Positions 6,937-14,622 of a DNA stretch of 18,322 nucleotides are shown in pieces. Numbering within the stretch: position 1 is the stretch's first letter; each line of letters starts with the position of its first letter. The notes below the pieces were generated by a model, which saw only the letters and a program-made list of their open reading frames with translations, was not told where the DNA came from and did not search any database. The translations under genes were made by a program, and so were the position numbers. The stretch is from CAYGWP01 sp964353455 (GTDB lineage: Bacteria; Planctomycetota; Phycisphaerae; FEN-1346), in contig CAYGWP010000377.1 of assembly GCA_964353455.1 (NCBI GenBank), positions 1 through 18,322 of the forward strand, written 5' to 3'.

Positions 6937-8432
6937 CGCGCATCCCCTCGGGCCAATCCGCACCAGGCGCGCCGAAGCCCTTCGCGGGCCGGAGGATTCA
7001 CTTTATCGGCGCTGGCGGCTGCGGCATGAGCGGCCTGGCCGAGTTCGTCCTGATGGAGGGCGGCGACGTCTCAGGCTCCGACATGAAGGCGAGCGCCGCG
7101 TGCAACCGCCTCGTTGACCTCGGCGCGAAGATACGCATCGGCCACCAGGCCGAGAACCTGCCGCTAGGCGTCGAACTCGTCGTCGCCAGCGCCGCCGTTA
7201 AGGCCGACAACCCGGAGATGATCGAGGCCCGCCGCCGCGGCATTCCTGTCCAGAAGTACGCCCAGTTCCTCGGTTGCCTGATGCAACTCAGGCGCGGCAT
7301 AGCCGTTGCCGGCGCGCACGGCAAGAGCACCACCACCGCGATGGTCAGTTACGCGCTGACCTGCGCGGGCCTTGATCCGAGTTTCGTCATCGGTGCCGAG
7401 GTGCCGCAACTTGGCGGCGGGTCGCACGTCGGCGCGGGGCCGCACCTCGTGGTTGAGGCGTGCGAGTTCGACCGGTCGTTCCACAACTATAAGCCGCATG
7501 CGGCGGCCATCCTCAACATCGAGGAGGACCACCTGGACTACTACCTCGGCGGCCTGCCGGAGATCCGCGCAGCGTTCGCCGAATTCGCCTCCGGAATCAT
7601 GCCGGGCGGCCTCTTGGTGGCGAACGGCCACGACCTCGGCGTCCGCGAGATTGCCGCAAAGGCCCACGTCCGCGTCGAGACCTTCGGCATCGGCGGCGAC
7701 TTCGACTGGCACGCCGAGAACCTCGAAGACGACCAGGGCCGATACACCTTCGACCTGTACGACAAGGGCGCGCTGTTCGTCTCGGTTCGCCTGGCGCTCG
7801 CCGGGCGGCACCACGTCCTCAACGCCCTGGCCACGATGGCCCTGTGCCACTGGGCGGGGGCGCCGGCCGACGCCGTGGCGAAGGCGCTGGGCGAGTTCCA
7901 CGGGGCGTCGCGCCGGATGGAGGTCCTCGGCCGGGCCGCCGGCGTCACCGTCGTCGATGATTACGCCCACCATCCGACGGAAATCTGCGCCACCCTGAAG
8001 GCCGCCAAGGCCCGTTTCGCCCCGAAACGGCTCTGGGTGGTCTTCCAGCCGCACCAGCACAGCCGGACCCGGTTCTTCCTGAAAGACTTTGCGCTGGCCC
8101 TCGCGGTTGCCGATAAGGTTGTAGTACCGGACATCTACTTTGTCCGCGACAGCGAGAACGAGCGCCAGGCGGTCTCCAGCCAGGACCTGGTGGGGGAAGT
8201 TCAGCGCCTGGGCGCCGACGGCGTTTATATCAAAGAATTTGAATCAATCCGCCGCTACCTGGTCGAGAGCCTGGGAACCGGCGACGTGCTCATGATAATG
8301 GGCGCCGGCGACGTCTGGCGCCTGGCCGCGCCGCTCCTGGCGGACCTGGCGGGCGAGACCCCAAAGGGCGGCGCATCGGGACGCAGCGCCGACGCCGTGC
8401 CGCCGCCGGCCCAAGAGAAGGACGCAACGTGA
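6933..8432 (+). CDS. murC: UDP-N-acetylmuramate--L-alanine ligase (MurC)
   Basis: Cytoplasmic ATP-dependent ligase that adds L-alanine to UDP-MurNAc, the first step of stem peptide assembly. The 499-residue protein is a little longer than the usual ~460-490. The N-terminal UDP-binding loop FIGAGGCGMSGLAE is at 24-37, followed by the ATP loop GAHGKSTTT (127-135), EACEFDRSF (175-183), the magnesium-site stretch NIEEDHLDYY (195-204) and, in the C-terminal domain, DDYAHHPTEI (342-351) and QPHQHSRT (372-379). These distinguish MurC from MurD, E and F. The ATG overlaps the murG TGA, so translation is probably coupled, and the gene also has its own promoter at 6884-6912. The last ~30 residues are a low-complexity Ala/Pro/Gly tail. 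Confidence 0.96.
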   Translation: MTRIPSGQSAPGAPKPFAGRRIHFIGAGGCGMSGLAEFVLMEGGDVSGSDMKASAACNRLVDLGAKIRIGHQAENLPLGVELVVASAAVKADNPEMIEARRRGIPVQKYAQFLGCLMQLRRGIAVAGAHGKSTTTAMVSYALTCAGLDPSFVIGAEVPQLGGGSHVGAGPHLVVEACEFDRSFHNYKPHAAAILNIEEDHLDYYLGGLPEIRAAFAEFASGIMPGGLLVANGHDLGVREIAAKAHVRVETFGIGGDFDWHAENLEDDQGRYTFDLYDKGALFVSVRLALAGRHHVLNALATMALCHWAGAPADAVAKALGEFHGASRRMEVLGRAAGVTVVDDYAHHPTEICATLKAAKARFAPKRLWVVFQPHQHSRTRFFLKDFALALAVADKVVVPDIYFVRDSENERQAVSSQDLVGEVQRLGADGVYIKEFESIRRYLVESLGTGDVLMIMGAGDVWRLAAPLLADLAGETPKGGASGRSADAVPPPAQEKDAT

Positions 8433-9316
8433 CCGTCTTCAAGGGACTCGAGGAGATCGTGCAGCAGGACTTTCCCCTGGGCGCCGCCACCACGTTCGGC
8501 GTGGGCGGTTCGTGCCAGTATTTTATCCGGCCGCGATCTGAGGACGAACTCCGCGAGGTCCTCGTCGGGTGCCAGAAGGCCGGCATCGAAGTCCGCGCGC
8601 TGGGGCGCGGCTCGAACCTGCTGGTGAGCGATGCGGGCGTCCCCGGCGCCGTCGTTCAACTCGGGCAGGACGGCTTCGGCCGCATCTCGGTTGAGGAAGA
8701 CCTCATGCGGGCCGGCGGGGCCGCCCCGCTGCCGGAGGTCGTCAAGGCGGCCGCACGCTCCGGCCTCTCGGGCGTCGAGTGTCTCGTCGGCATCCCCGGA
8801 AGCGTGGGCGGCAGCGTCCTCATGAACGCCGGCGGAGTCCACGGCGACATCGGACAGACCATCGAACGCGTCAAGGTCATGGATGCCCAGGGCCAGGCCT
8901 TTTACCGCGAGCGCGACGACTTGGCGTTCGGATATCGCACGAGCAACATCGCCGCAAGGTTCATCCTCGAAGCCGAACTCCGCCTCATGCCCGACAGCCC
9001 CAAGACAATCGAGGCTCGCATGAAGAAGTACTGGATCGCCAAGAGAAACAGCCAGCCGATGAACGCCGCAAGCGCGGGGTGCGTATTCAAGAACCCGCGA
9101 GGGCTTGCCGCCGGCATGCTCATCGACCAGGCGGGCCTGAAGGGCACGAGCGTCGGCGGGGCCGTCGTCTCCCGCAAACACGCCAACTACATCATCGTCA
9201 AGGAAAAAGCCAAGGCCACCGCCGCCGACGTCCTGGCGCTCATCGAATTCATGCGCAAGACCGTCAAGGAACGCTTCGACGTGTACCTGGAACTGGAGAT
9301 TGAGGTTTGGCCATGA
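8429..9316 (+). CDS. murB: UDP-N-acetylenolpyruvoylglucosamine reductase (MurB)
   Basis: FAD-containing cytoplasmic enzyme that reduces UDP-GlcNAc-enolpyruvate to UDP-MurNAc with NADPH, supplying the MurC substrate. The 295-residue size and lack of the long E. coli-type insertion fit the shorter type II class. The FAD-binding motif GRGSNLLVSD (59-68) and VGIPGSVGGSVLMNAGG (120-136) are present, as is the active-site FGYRTS (167-172). The proton-donor position, a serine in E. coli and S. aureus, is cysteine here: SAGCVFKNP, with C218. The glutamate near the C-terminus (ELEIEV) is kept. The start is GTG at 8429, overlapping the murC stop as GTGA, which is typical of translational coupling. Confidence 0.95.
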   Translation: MTVFKGLEEIVQQDFPLGAATTFGVGGSCQYFIRPRSEDELREVLVGCQKAGIEVRALGRGSNLLVSDAGVPGAVVQLGQDGFGRISVEEDLMRAGGAAPLPEVVKAAARSGLSGVECLVGIPGSVGGSVLMNAGGVHGDIGQTIERVKVMDAQGQAFYRERDDLAFGYRTSNIAARFILEAELRLMPDSPKTIEARMKKYWIAKRNSQPMNAASAGCVFKNPRGLAAGMLIDQAGLKGTSVGGAVVSRKHANYIIVKEKAKATAADVLALIEFMRKTVKERFDVYLELEIEVWP

Positions 9317-10287
9317 CTCCACCTCTAACCGCTGCGGAAAGCGAGACGGAAGTGACGCCGGGAACACTCACGATCGGCGTGCTGATGGGCGGCCCGTCGC
9401 GCGAGCGCCCGGTGAGCATCGAGAGCGGCATGGCTGTGGCCGACGCGCTGCGCAGCCTGGGCCACGATGTGCGGCCGTCCGACGTGCGGCCGGGCGACGT
9501 CACCGCAGGACTCGTCGAGGGCCTGGACGTCGCATTCCTCGCGCTCCATGGCCGGTGGGGGGAGGACGGCGGCATCCAGCAGGAACTTGAGGCCCTCGGC
9601 GCGTGCTACACGTTCAGCGGCCCGCTGGCCAGCCGCCTCGCGATGGACAAGGTCCGGGCCAAGACCTGCTTTGCCGATGAAGGGATTCCCACGCCGGCAT
9701 TCCGCGTGGCTGAACCCGGCGACGAGGCGACCCTGCGCGAGGCCTTCGAGTGGCTCGGCCCACAACTGGTCGTCAAGCCCGTGGCCGACGGCTCCAGCAT
9801 CGGCATCGGCATGGCCGACTCGATGGAGTCGCTGCGCAAGGCCGCCGACGCGGTCTGGGCGCCGGGCGACACGGCCATCATCGAACGCCGGGTCCTCGGC
9901 CGAGAGTTCACCGTCGGAATCCTGGGCGAAGCGCCGCTGCCAGTCATCGAAATCCGGACGCCCGGCGGATGGTACGATTACCACTTCAAGTATGAATCCG
10001 ACCGGACTGAGTACGTCTTCGAGCACGGCCTTTCGGCGGCGACGGAGTCACTCATCATCCAGGCAGCCATTAAGGCGCACCAGGCCCTCGGCTGCCGCGA
10101 CCTCTCGCGCGTTGACATCATGCTCACCGCCCAGGACGAGCCGCAGGTTCTGGAGGTGAATACCATTCCGGGCTTCACGAGCCACAGCCTGGTTCCGAAG
10201 GCGGCGGCGCGGGCCGGCCTGACGTTCCCGAAACTGTGCGAGCGGATCGTGGCGCTGGCCCGCCGCAGGTCGCGCCGCCCTGCATAA
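9313..10287 (+). CDS. ddl: D-alanine--D-alanine ligase (Ddl)
   Basis: Cytoplasmic ATP-grasp ligase that makes the D-Ala-D-Ala dipeptide used by MurF. With ATG at 9313 the protein has 324 residues, near the usual 305-320. That ATG overlaps the murB TGA and has GAGG seven bases upstream; an in-frame TTG at 9307 is a poorer start. Motifs in order: GGPSRERPVSIESG (26-39) with the catalytic glutamate, ALHGRWGEDG (77-86), MDK (111-113), KPVADGSSIGIG (155-166), EFTVGILG (198-205), the omega-loop YDYHFKYES (221-229), RVDIM (266-270) and EVNTIPGFTSHSLVPKAA (281-298). Departures from the common pattern are YTFSG where most have YTGSG, and VFEHGLS where a proline is usual after the omega loop. EVNT with SLVP supports D-Ala-D-Ala rather than D-Ala-D-Lac, but this is inference. 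Confidence 0.95.
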   Translation: MTPPLTAAESETEVTPGTLTIGVLMGGPSRERPVSIESGMAVADALRSLGHDVRPSDVRPGDVTAGLVEGLDVAFLALHGRWGEDGGIQQELEALGACYTFSGPLASRLAMDKVRAKTCFADEGIPTPAFRVAEPGDEATLREAFEWLGPQLVVKPVADGSSIGIGMADSMESLRKAADAVWAPGDTAIIERRVLGREFTVGILGEAPLPVIEIRTPGGWYDYHFKYESDRTEYVFEHGLSAATESLIIQAAIKAHQALGCRDLSRVDIMLTAQDEPQVLEVNTIPGFTSHSLVPKAAARAGLTFPKLCERIVALARRRSRRPA

Positions 10288-10301
10288 CAATTACATTTAG
10301 C

Positions 10302-10327
10302 CGGCCGCCTCGGCGGCCGCGTGTTTT
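10302..10327 (+). terminator. Hairpin between ddl and ftsQ (partial terminator)
   Basis: A 7-bp all-GC stem, CGGCCGC (10302-10308) with GCGGCCG (10313-10319), and a CTCG tetraloop are followed after a few bases by TTTT (10324-10327). The T run is short and offset, so partial termination is more likely than a full stop. The next gene starts at 10348 with a strong ribosome binding site. Confidence 0.5.
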
Positions 10328-10335
10328 GAGCAGTC

Positions 10336-10341
10336 AGGAGG
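10336..10341 (+). promoter_or_regulatory. Ribosome binding site that fixes the TTG start of ftsQ
   Basis: A perfect AGGAGG lies six bases before TTG at 10348. No ATG or GTG is as well placed, so the rare TTG is very likely the true start. A strong site with a weak start codon suggests tuned, low-level synthesis. Confidence 0.8.
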
Positions 10342-10347
10342 CGTATC

Positions 10348-11259
10348 TTGGCCAAGGACAAAGAGAGCGACCCGGCCCTCGGCTGGCGCGTCCTCAAGGG
10401 CACTCTTGTGGCCCTCGTGACGGCGGTCCTGGGCTGCGGGGCGCTCTTCGGCATCGACAGCCTGCGCGAGAACGTCCGCGTGGCCCCCGGATACCAGATG
10501 CGTGCCGAGAGCCTTCGCCTGACGAGCGGTCCAAAATGGATGACGCCGGCGATCCGCGCGGAACTGGACATGACGTTGCTGGACCCGACGTTCCCCGCGC
10601 GGTTCAGCCTGCTGGATGCGGATGTCTGCCGCCGCATCGCCGCGGCCTACCAGCGGTGCCTGTGGGTGGACCGGGTTGAGCGTATCGTGAAGCACGACCC
10701 TCGCGTGGACCCTGGCCGCCCGCCGCTGGAGGTGCAACTGAGGTTCCGCCGCCCGCTGGCGTTCGTCCAGGGCCGCGAAGGCTTCGCCCTGGTTGACGAC
10801 CAGGGCATCCGGCTGCCGGGGCTTTACGGGGAGGCGCGGCTGGCCGATGTCCGGTTCATCGTGGTGACCGGGGTCCTGACGAACCCGCCGGGCCCCGGGC
10901 AGCCGTGGCCTGATCCGAGCCTGGCGGCGGCGCTCAAGGTGGCCGATGCGGTCGAGCCGCGCCGCGAGGCGTTCGCCCTGGCGACCGTGGACGTCTCCAA
11001 TTTTGCCGGCCGCCGCGACCCGCGAGACACCGAGATCGCCCTCTTCACGGTGAGCGGCACCCGCATCAAGTGGGGGAAGGCGCCGTCGGGCCAGGCCGAC
11101 ATGCTCCGCGAAAAGTCCGCCGCCGCCAAGGTTGCATATCTGGATTATGTCTATAAGACGCTGCATGGGCAGGTTGACGGCGTCCTGGCTTATATCGATA
11201 TTCCGAACGAGGCCATCCGGCGCCGCACCGCTGGTCTGGCCACCCGCGTGCGGAGTTAG
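10348..11259 (+). CDS. ftsQ: Divergent FtsQ/DivIB-type cell division protein
   Basis: Bitopic inner-membrane divisome scaffold candidate, 303 residues. A short charged cytoplasmic N-terminus is followed by one hydrophobic segment (about 17-36) and a periplasmic region. Residues ~86-160 have the POTRA/FtsQ pattern: helix RRIAAAYQRCLWVDRVERI, a strand LEVQLRFRRPLAFV (127-140), then FALVDDQGIRLPG (146-158), matching the aromatic-V-x-x-V, V-x-x-R-x-P and LVD-x-x-G stretches of FtsQ. The C-terminal part has GTRIKWG (237-243) and VDGVLAYIDIPN (276-287), comparable with the FtsQ beta-domain end. Location after ddl is the classical ftsQ position. Primary sequence similarity is modest, so the call rests on topology, pattern and synteny. 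No ftsA or ftsZ follows. Confidence 0.72.
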   Translation: MAKDKESDPALGWRVLKGTLVALVTAVLGCGALFGIDSLRENVRVAPGYQMRAESLRLTSGPKWMTPAIRAELDMTLLDPTFPARFSLLDADVCRRIAAAYQRCLWVDRVERIVKHDPRVDPGRPPLEVQLRFRRPLAFVQGREGFALVDDQGIRLPGLYGEARLADVRFIVVTGVLTNPPGPGQPWPDPSLAAALKVADAVEPRREAFALATVDVSNFAGRRDPRDTEIALFTVSGTRIKWGKAPSGQADMLREKSAAAKVAYLDYVYKTLHGQVDGVLAYIDIPNEAIRRRTAGLATRVRS

Positions 11260-11262
11260 CCC

Positions 11263-12000
11263 ATGGCCGCCGGCCCAGAAGGCGGCGCAACGCCACCATC
11301 CGGCATACCCGAAGAGCGGACTCCGCCCAGCGGCGCTGCGTGGGTTCTCCTTCCGGTTGCCTGGTGCGCGTGGCTTCTGGCGTGGCTTGCCCCGTCGCTC
11401 TTGGTGGCCCCCTACATGCCGGTGCCGCGACCGTGGCTGACGGGCGAGAGCGCGCCTGCGGCTCTTGTCGCGGCGGCATCGCTGTTCCTGACGATCATCT
11501 GGCCGTTCTGGCCCGCGCTGGCCGGACCGTTTGCCGGCGCGACAGTTGGCGGGAAACTCGTCGGACGCACGCTCCTTGAGGCGGTGATCCTTACGGCCCT
11601 CGCCGCGCCGCTGGTGTTGGTGGCGTGGTCGGTCGGCGGCCGGATGTTGGCGGCGGGTCCGCTGTTGACCGTTGCCGCGGGGCTCGTGCTCCCGGGCCTG
11701 GGCCTGCGCGTGGCGGCCGTCGGCATCGGAGCGAAGTCGGTCCGATGGCTCATTTTGGCGGCCATGCTGGCGGCCGTCGGCCCGCTTGCGGTGGCCTACT
11801 CGGTTGGCGAGACAATAGGCCCTATCGACGTGCGGCTGCTGGAGTCATGTCCGGTCTCGGCCGCGGTGAAGGTGGCGGTGGGCGGCTGGCCGGAGGCCAA
11901 CGTTTCGCGCATCGCGCGGCTCCTGCTCTGGCCGGAGATCGGCGTGATGCTGCTCCTGGTGGGCATCCGGCAGTCATCGCGCCGGGCATCACGGCCGTGA
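11263..12000 (+). CDS. Multi-pass membrane protein of unknown function
   Basis: A 245-residue protein that I do not recognise. After a ~25-residue Pro/Gly-rich N-terminus there are five or six hydrophobic segments (roughly 26-48, 65-85, 102-124, 130-153, 160-182 and 219-235), joined by short loops. The last loop (183-218) is the longest and more polar. No catalytic motif, ATP-binding site or transporter signature is visible. It starts three bases after the ftsQ stop, with GGAG seven bases ahead of the ATG, so it is almost certainly co-transcribed with ftsQ. Its 3' end overlaps the convergent lyase gene by 12 bases. It occupies the place where ftsA would be expected. A role at the envelope or septum is a guess from context only. 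Confidence 0.75.
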   Translation: MAAGPEGGATPPSGIPEERTPPSGAAWVLLPVAWCAWLLAWLAPSLLVAPYMPVPRPWLTGESAPAALVAAASLFLTIIWPFWPALAGPFAGATVGGKLVGRTLLEAVILTALAAPLVLVAWSVGGRMLAAGPLLTVAAGLVLPGLGLRVAAVGIGAKSVRWLILAAMLAAVGPLAVAYSVGETIGPIDVRLLESCPVSAAVKVAVGGWPEANVSRIARLLLWPEIGVMLLLVGIRQSSRRASRP

Positions 12001-13689
12001 GTGCTGCGGCGGGGCGTTGTAGCCCATTGTTGATATCGCGGTGTCGAGCCGATACAGGCGGTCCTGGAGGAGGCAAGGGCGGCGGGTCTTCGCCGGGATG
12101 GTCGTGGTGTAAATGCGGATTTCTCCGGGCATGCCCACGATGAGTTCCTCGCGCCAGTCGCCGAGGCAATCGACGACAAGGCACTGCCGGGCGCCGTCCG
12201 GGAGTTTCAGGTGGGTCGGGCCCTGGAAGTCGCGGATGGCGCCGCCCAGGACGATCTCTCTCTGCGGGTCGGCGTCCCACCAGAGAGTCCACGGTGCGAG
12301 GCTGCCGATGTTCTCGCTGCCGATCCTCTTGCCTGCGGCGGTGTACATCCATGCCTGTGAACCGCCCTTGGCCTCGCCCGCGTAGCACTCCTGGCCGGGG
12401 TACTCGGCCAGGAGGTCGGCGCACATGCCCTGGCCGTGGACGTGGACGGTCGGCTCCTCGTTGGCCCAGATGGTCTTGCCGGTTGCTGCCTCGACGAGTC
12501 TGACGGCGCCCTTCGGCTGTCGGGGCTCGATGCCGAGGAAAATCTCCAGCCCCGGCCGCGCGGGGTCGATGTCGCCCACGTAGCAGGTGTCGGGGTGGCC
12601 GATGCCGAGGGTCCACAACCCGCGCCCGTTATGGTCCACGATGCACGAGCCGACGATGATCTCGTCGCAGCCGTCGCCGTCAACGTCGGCCGCGTGGAGG
12701 GTGTGGGCGCCTTGGGCGTCGTACTTCTGCTTCTCATCGTGCGAATTCCACCGCCAGACGAGTTTCAGGTCGGGGTCGTAGGCCTCGATCACGATCGCCT
12801 TGTACGTTCCACGCTGCATGATGAGGTGCGGCCGCTTGCCGTCGAGGTAGGCGATGGCCAGGAGGTTGCGGCAGTAGTAGTTGTAATCGCCGATTTCGGG
12901 CAGGCGATCGATCCAGGGGACCTTGCGGACGACCTGGCCCGTCCGGCCGTCGATCTTGAAGAGCCACTCCGGGCCGCTCTTGACGTGGCCGGTGGGTTCG
13001 CGCGGGTCGCCCTCGCCGCCCTTCGCGTACACCTCGGCGCAGCCGTCTCCGTCGAGGTCGAAGACTACGTATGGAGAATACCAGATGCCTTCCTCGATGG
13101 ACCAGCCCATGTCGTGCCGCCAGAGGAACTTGCCGTCCTGCGTGTAGGCTTCGATCTTGTAGGTGTCTTCGCTCTTCTTCCAGTAGCCGGGGGACTGGTA
13201 CGGGTCGGTGTTGAAGTTGGGGTGCTTGACGACGTACTCCAGGCGTCCGTCGCCGTCGAGGTCGCCCACGCCGGCCTTCATTGCGGTGGCCTTGCTTTGG
13301 AGAGGGATGCGTATGTACGAGGCGCCGGGTGGAGTGTCGGCCGGGGCTGCGGCCGGGCAGGGCGGGCCTTCGTCCTTGCCCGTCACGGGCCGCACGAAGT
13401 AAAGAGGCGAGCCCTCCTTCGGGGCTTTCTCATCGACGAAGTTGGTCGAGTCGCGGACCGGCTCGGTTGTCAGGCGCTCGGCCGCCGCATCCTTGCCCGC
13501 CTGGCGATAGACATGGAACGCGACGTCGGGCGGGTCGTTCTCCAGCAGCCGCCAGCCGACATAGACGGGACCGTCGGCGGTCCGCATTGCCACCGTGCCG
13601 CGGTCCAGTTTCTCGGCAACCTGGGCGGCGAGGGGCGCGGCAAGCGCGCTCAGGAAGGCACAGAAGACTACAAGGCGCGTACGGTTCAT
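11989..13689 (-). CDS. Secreted PL11-like rhamnogalacturonan lyase
   Basis: Likely exported polysaccharide lyase of family PL11, whose members cleave the rhamnogalacturonan I backbone of pectin by beta-elimination. The 566 residues begin with a signal peptide (about 1-22, hydrophobic core then PLAAQ). The N-terminal domain has GTVAMRTADGPVYVGWRLL (31-49) and the STNFVD turn (81-86) seen in this family. The beta-propeller carries calcium-loop motifs DLDGDG (143-148 and 211-216), DVDGDG (335-340) and DHNGRG (352-357), then GIGHPDTCYVGDIDPARPG (362-380). The chain ends with a Tyr-Arg-Leu...GYN-x-PPQ segment typical of the C-terminus. The start ATG overlaps the TGA of the upstream acyltransferase gene, with AAAGG seven bases ahead. 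The exact substrate is not provable here; a non-pectin target is possible. Confidence 0.85.
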   Translation of the reverse strand: MNRTRLVVFCAFLSALAAPLAAQVAEKLDRGTVAMRTADGPVYVGWRLLENDPPDVAFHVYRQAGKDAAAERLTTEPVRDSTNFVDEKAPKEGSPLYFVRPVTGKDEGPPCPAAAPADTPPGASYIRIPLQSKATAMKAGVGDLDGDGRLEYVVKHPNFNTDPYQSPGYWKKSEDTYKIEAYTQDGKFLWRHDMGWSIEEGIWYSPYVVFDLDGDGCAEVYAKGGEGDPREPTGHVKSGPEWLFKIDGRTGQVVRKVPWIDRLPEIGDYNYYCRNLLAIAYLDGKRPHLIMQRGTYKAIVIEAYDPDLKLVWRWNSHDEKQKYDAQGAHTLHAADVDGDGCDEIIVGSCIVDHNGRGLWTLGIGHPDTCYVGDIDPARPGLEIFLGIEPRQPKGAVRLVEAATGKTIWANEEPTVHVHGQGMCADLLAEYPGQECYAGEAKGGSQAWMYTAAGKRIGSENIGSLAPWTLWWDADPQREIVLGGAIRDFQGPTHLKLPDGARQCLVVDCLGDWREELIVGMPGEIRIYTTTIPAKTRRPCLLQDRLYRLDTAISTMGYNAPPQHSRP

Positions 13690-14609
13690 TGCGAGGCCTT
13701 TCGTTCTTCCGGCGGGCGGGTCTTCCACCGCCGATGGACCCAGAGGTACTGGTCGGGTGCCAGCCGCACCGCCTTCTCGATGCCGGCGGTGTACCGCTCG
13801 GTGATGGCGACGGCGCCGTCGATGCCGCGCGGGTACTCGGCCGGGTCGATCCGGTCGGTCGTGACGAGGCGATAATGGAACCCCGGCCCGTCGCGGTACG
13901 CGCCGCCGACGAAGATCGGGATGTTCTCCTCCATCGCCAGGTAGGCGATGCTCTTATAGGCGGAGGCCTTGCGACCGAAGAAGTTGACGAAGAACCCCCG
14001 GCGGCCCGCGTCCTGGTCGGCGATGAACGCCAGCGGCCGCCCGCGCCGCAGGTCGGCCAGCGCCTCCTCGGTCATCCCCTCCTTGAAGAGGATTTTCTGT
14101 CCGGTCCGCTCCCGCAGCCTGAGGATGTACGCATTGAGATACGGATTATCCAGCGGCCGCGCGACCGATGTGGCCGGGAACCCCATTGCCGCCATCGAGT
14201 AGCCGACCATCTCCCAGTTGCCGAAGTGTCCGGTCACGAGGATCGCCGGCTTCCCGCCCGCGATGTGCTGGAACGACTCGAGGCACTGCGAGATATCGAC
14301 ATATTCGAGGAACCGGTTGAACTGCATCAGCCGCGGGAGGCACAGCACCTCGGCCCCCACCATGATGAGGTGCTCGCACGAGCGCCGGGCCACGCGCCGC
14401 AGCGTCTCCTCGGCCGCGCCGGGGCAACTCGCACGCAGGTTCTCAAGGGCACGCTCGCGGTGCCTGCGGTCCAGCCGGTAGAGGATGCTCCCCGCCAGGC
14501 GGGCCGTCATCAGGTTCCATTCGATCGGGAAACACTGGAGCAGCATCTCCACCAGCCGCAGGGCGGCGTACTGGAGGAACCAGATCGCTTTCTGGAGGAG
14601 CGTGCCCAT
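13686..14609 (-). CDS. Lipid A biosynthesis acyltransferase (LpxL/HtrB-like)
   Basis: Inner-membrane-associated acyltransferase of the LpxL/LpxM/HtrB family, which transfers a secondary acyl chain to lipid A precursors using acyl-ACP. The 307 residues are the standard length. An N-terminal amphipathic or membrane segment is at about 8-28. The catalytic HX4E motif is GHFGNWE (127-133: H128, E133). QDAGRRGFFVNFFGRKA (199-215) and the C-terminal QYLWVHRRWKTRP (287-299) are family hallmarks. It implies an outer membrane with lipid A or a related acylated lipid. A consensus-like promoter lies so close upstream (14623-14652) that the mRNA leader would be only about seven bases without a Shine-Dalgarno. 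It is coupled by ATGA to the PL11-like gene downstream. Which of LpxL or LpxM it resembles most cannot be decided by eye. Confidence 0.93.
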   Translation of the reverse strand: MGTLLQKAIWFLQYAALRLVEMLLQCFPIEWNLMTARLAGSILYRLDRRHRERALENLRASCPGAAEETLRRVARRSCEHLIMVGAEVLCLPRLMQFNRFLEYVDISQCLESFQHIAGGKPAILVTGHFGNWEMVGYSMAAMGFPATSVARPLDNPYLNAYILRLRERTGQKILFKEGMTEEALADLRRGRPLAFIADQDAGRRGFFVNFFGRKASAYKSIAYLAMEENIPIFVGGAYRDGPGFHYRLVTTDRIDPAEYPRGIDGAVAITERYTAGIEKAVRLAPDQYLWVHRRWKTRPPEERKASQ

Positions 14610-14622
14610 TTCGGTCGGGGCG

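Noticed and set aside
10348..11259. Generic single-pass membrane protein unrelated to division
   Set aside because: The POTRA/FtsQ-like strand pattern, single N-terminal membrane segment, size and position after ddl together favour FtsQ, though with moderate confidence.
12436..13875. Long + strand open frame of 479 codons antisense to the lyase and acyltransferase genes
   Set aside because: It mirrors codon bias of the minus-strand genes in high-GC DNA, has no ribosome binding site and no family motif; the opposite strand has two clear proteins.
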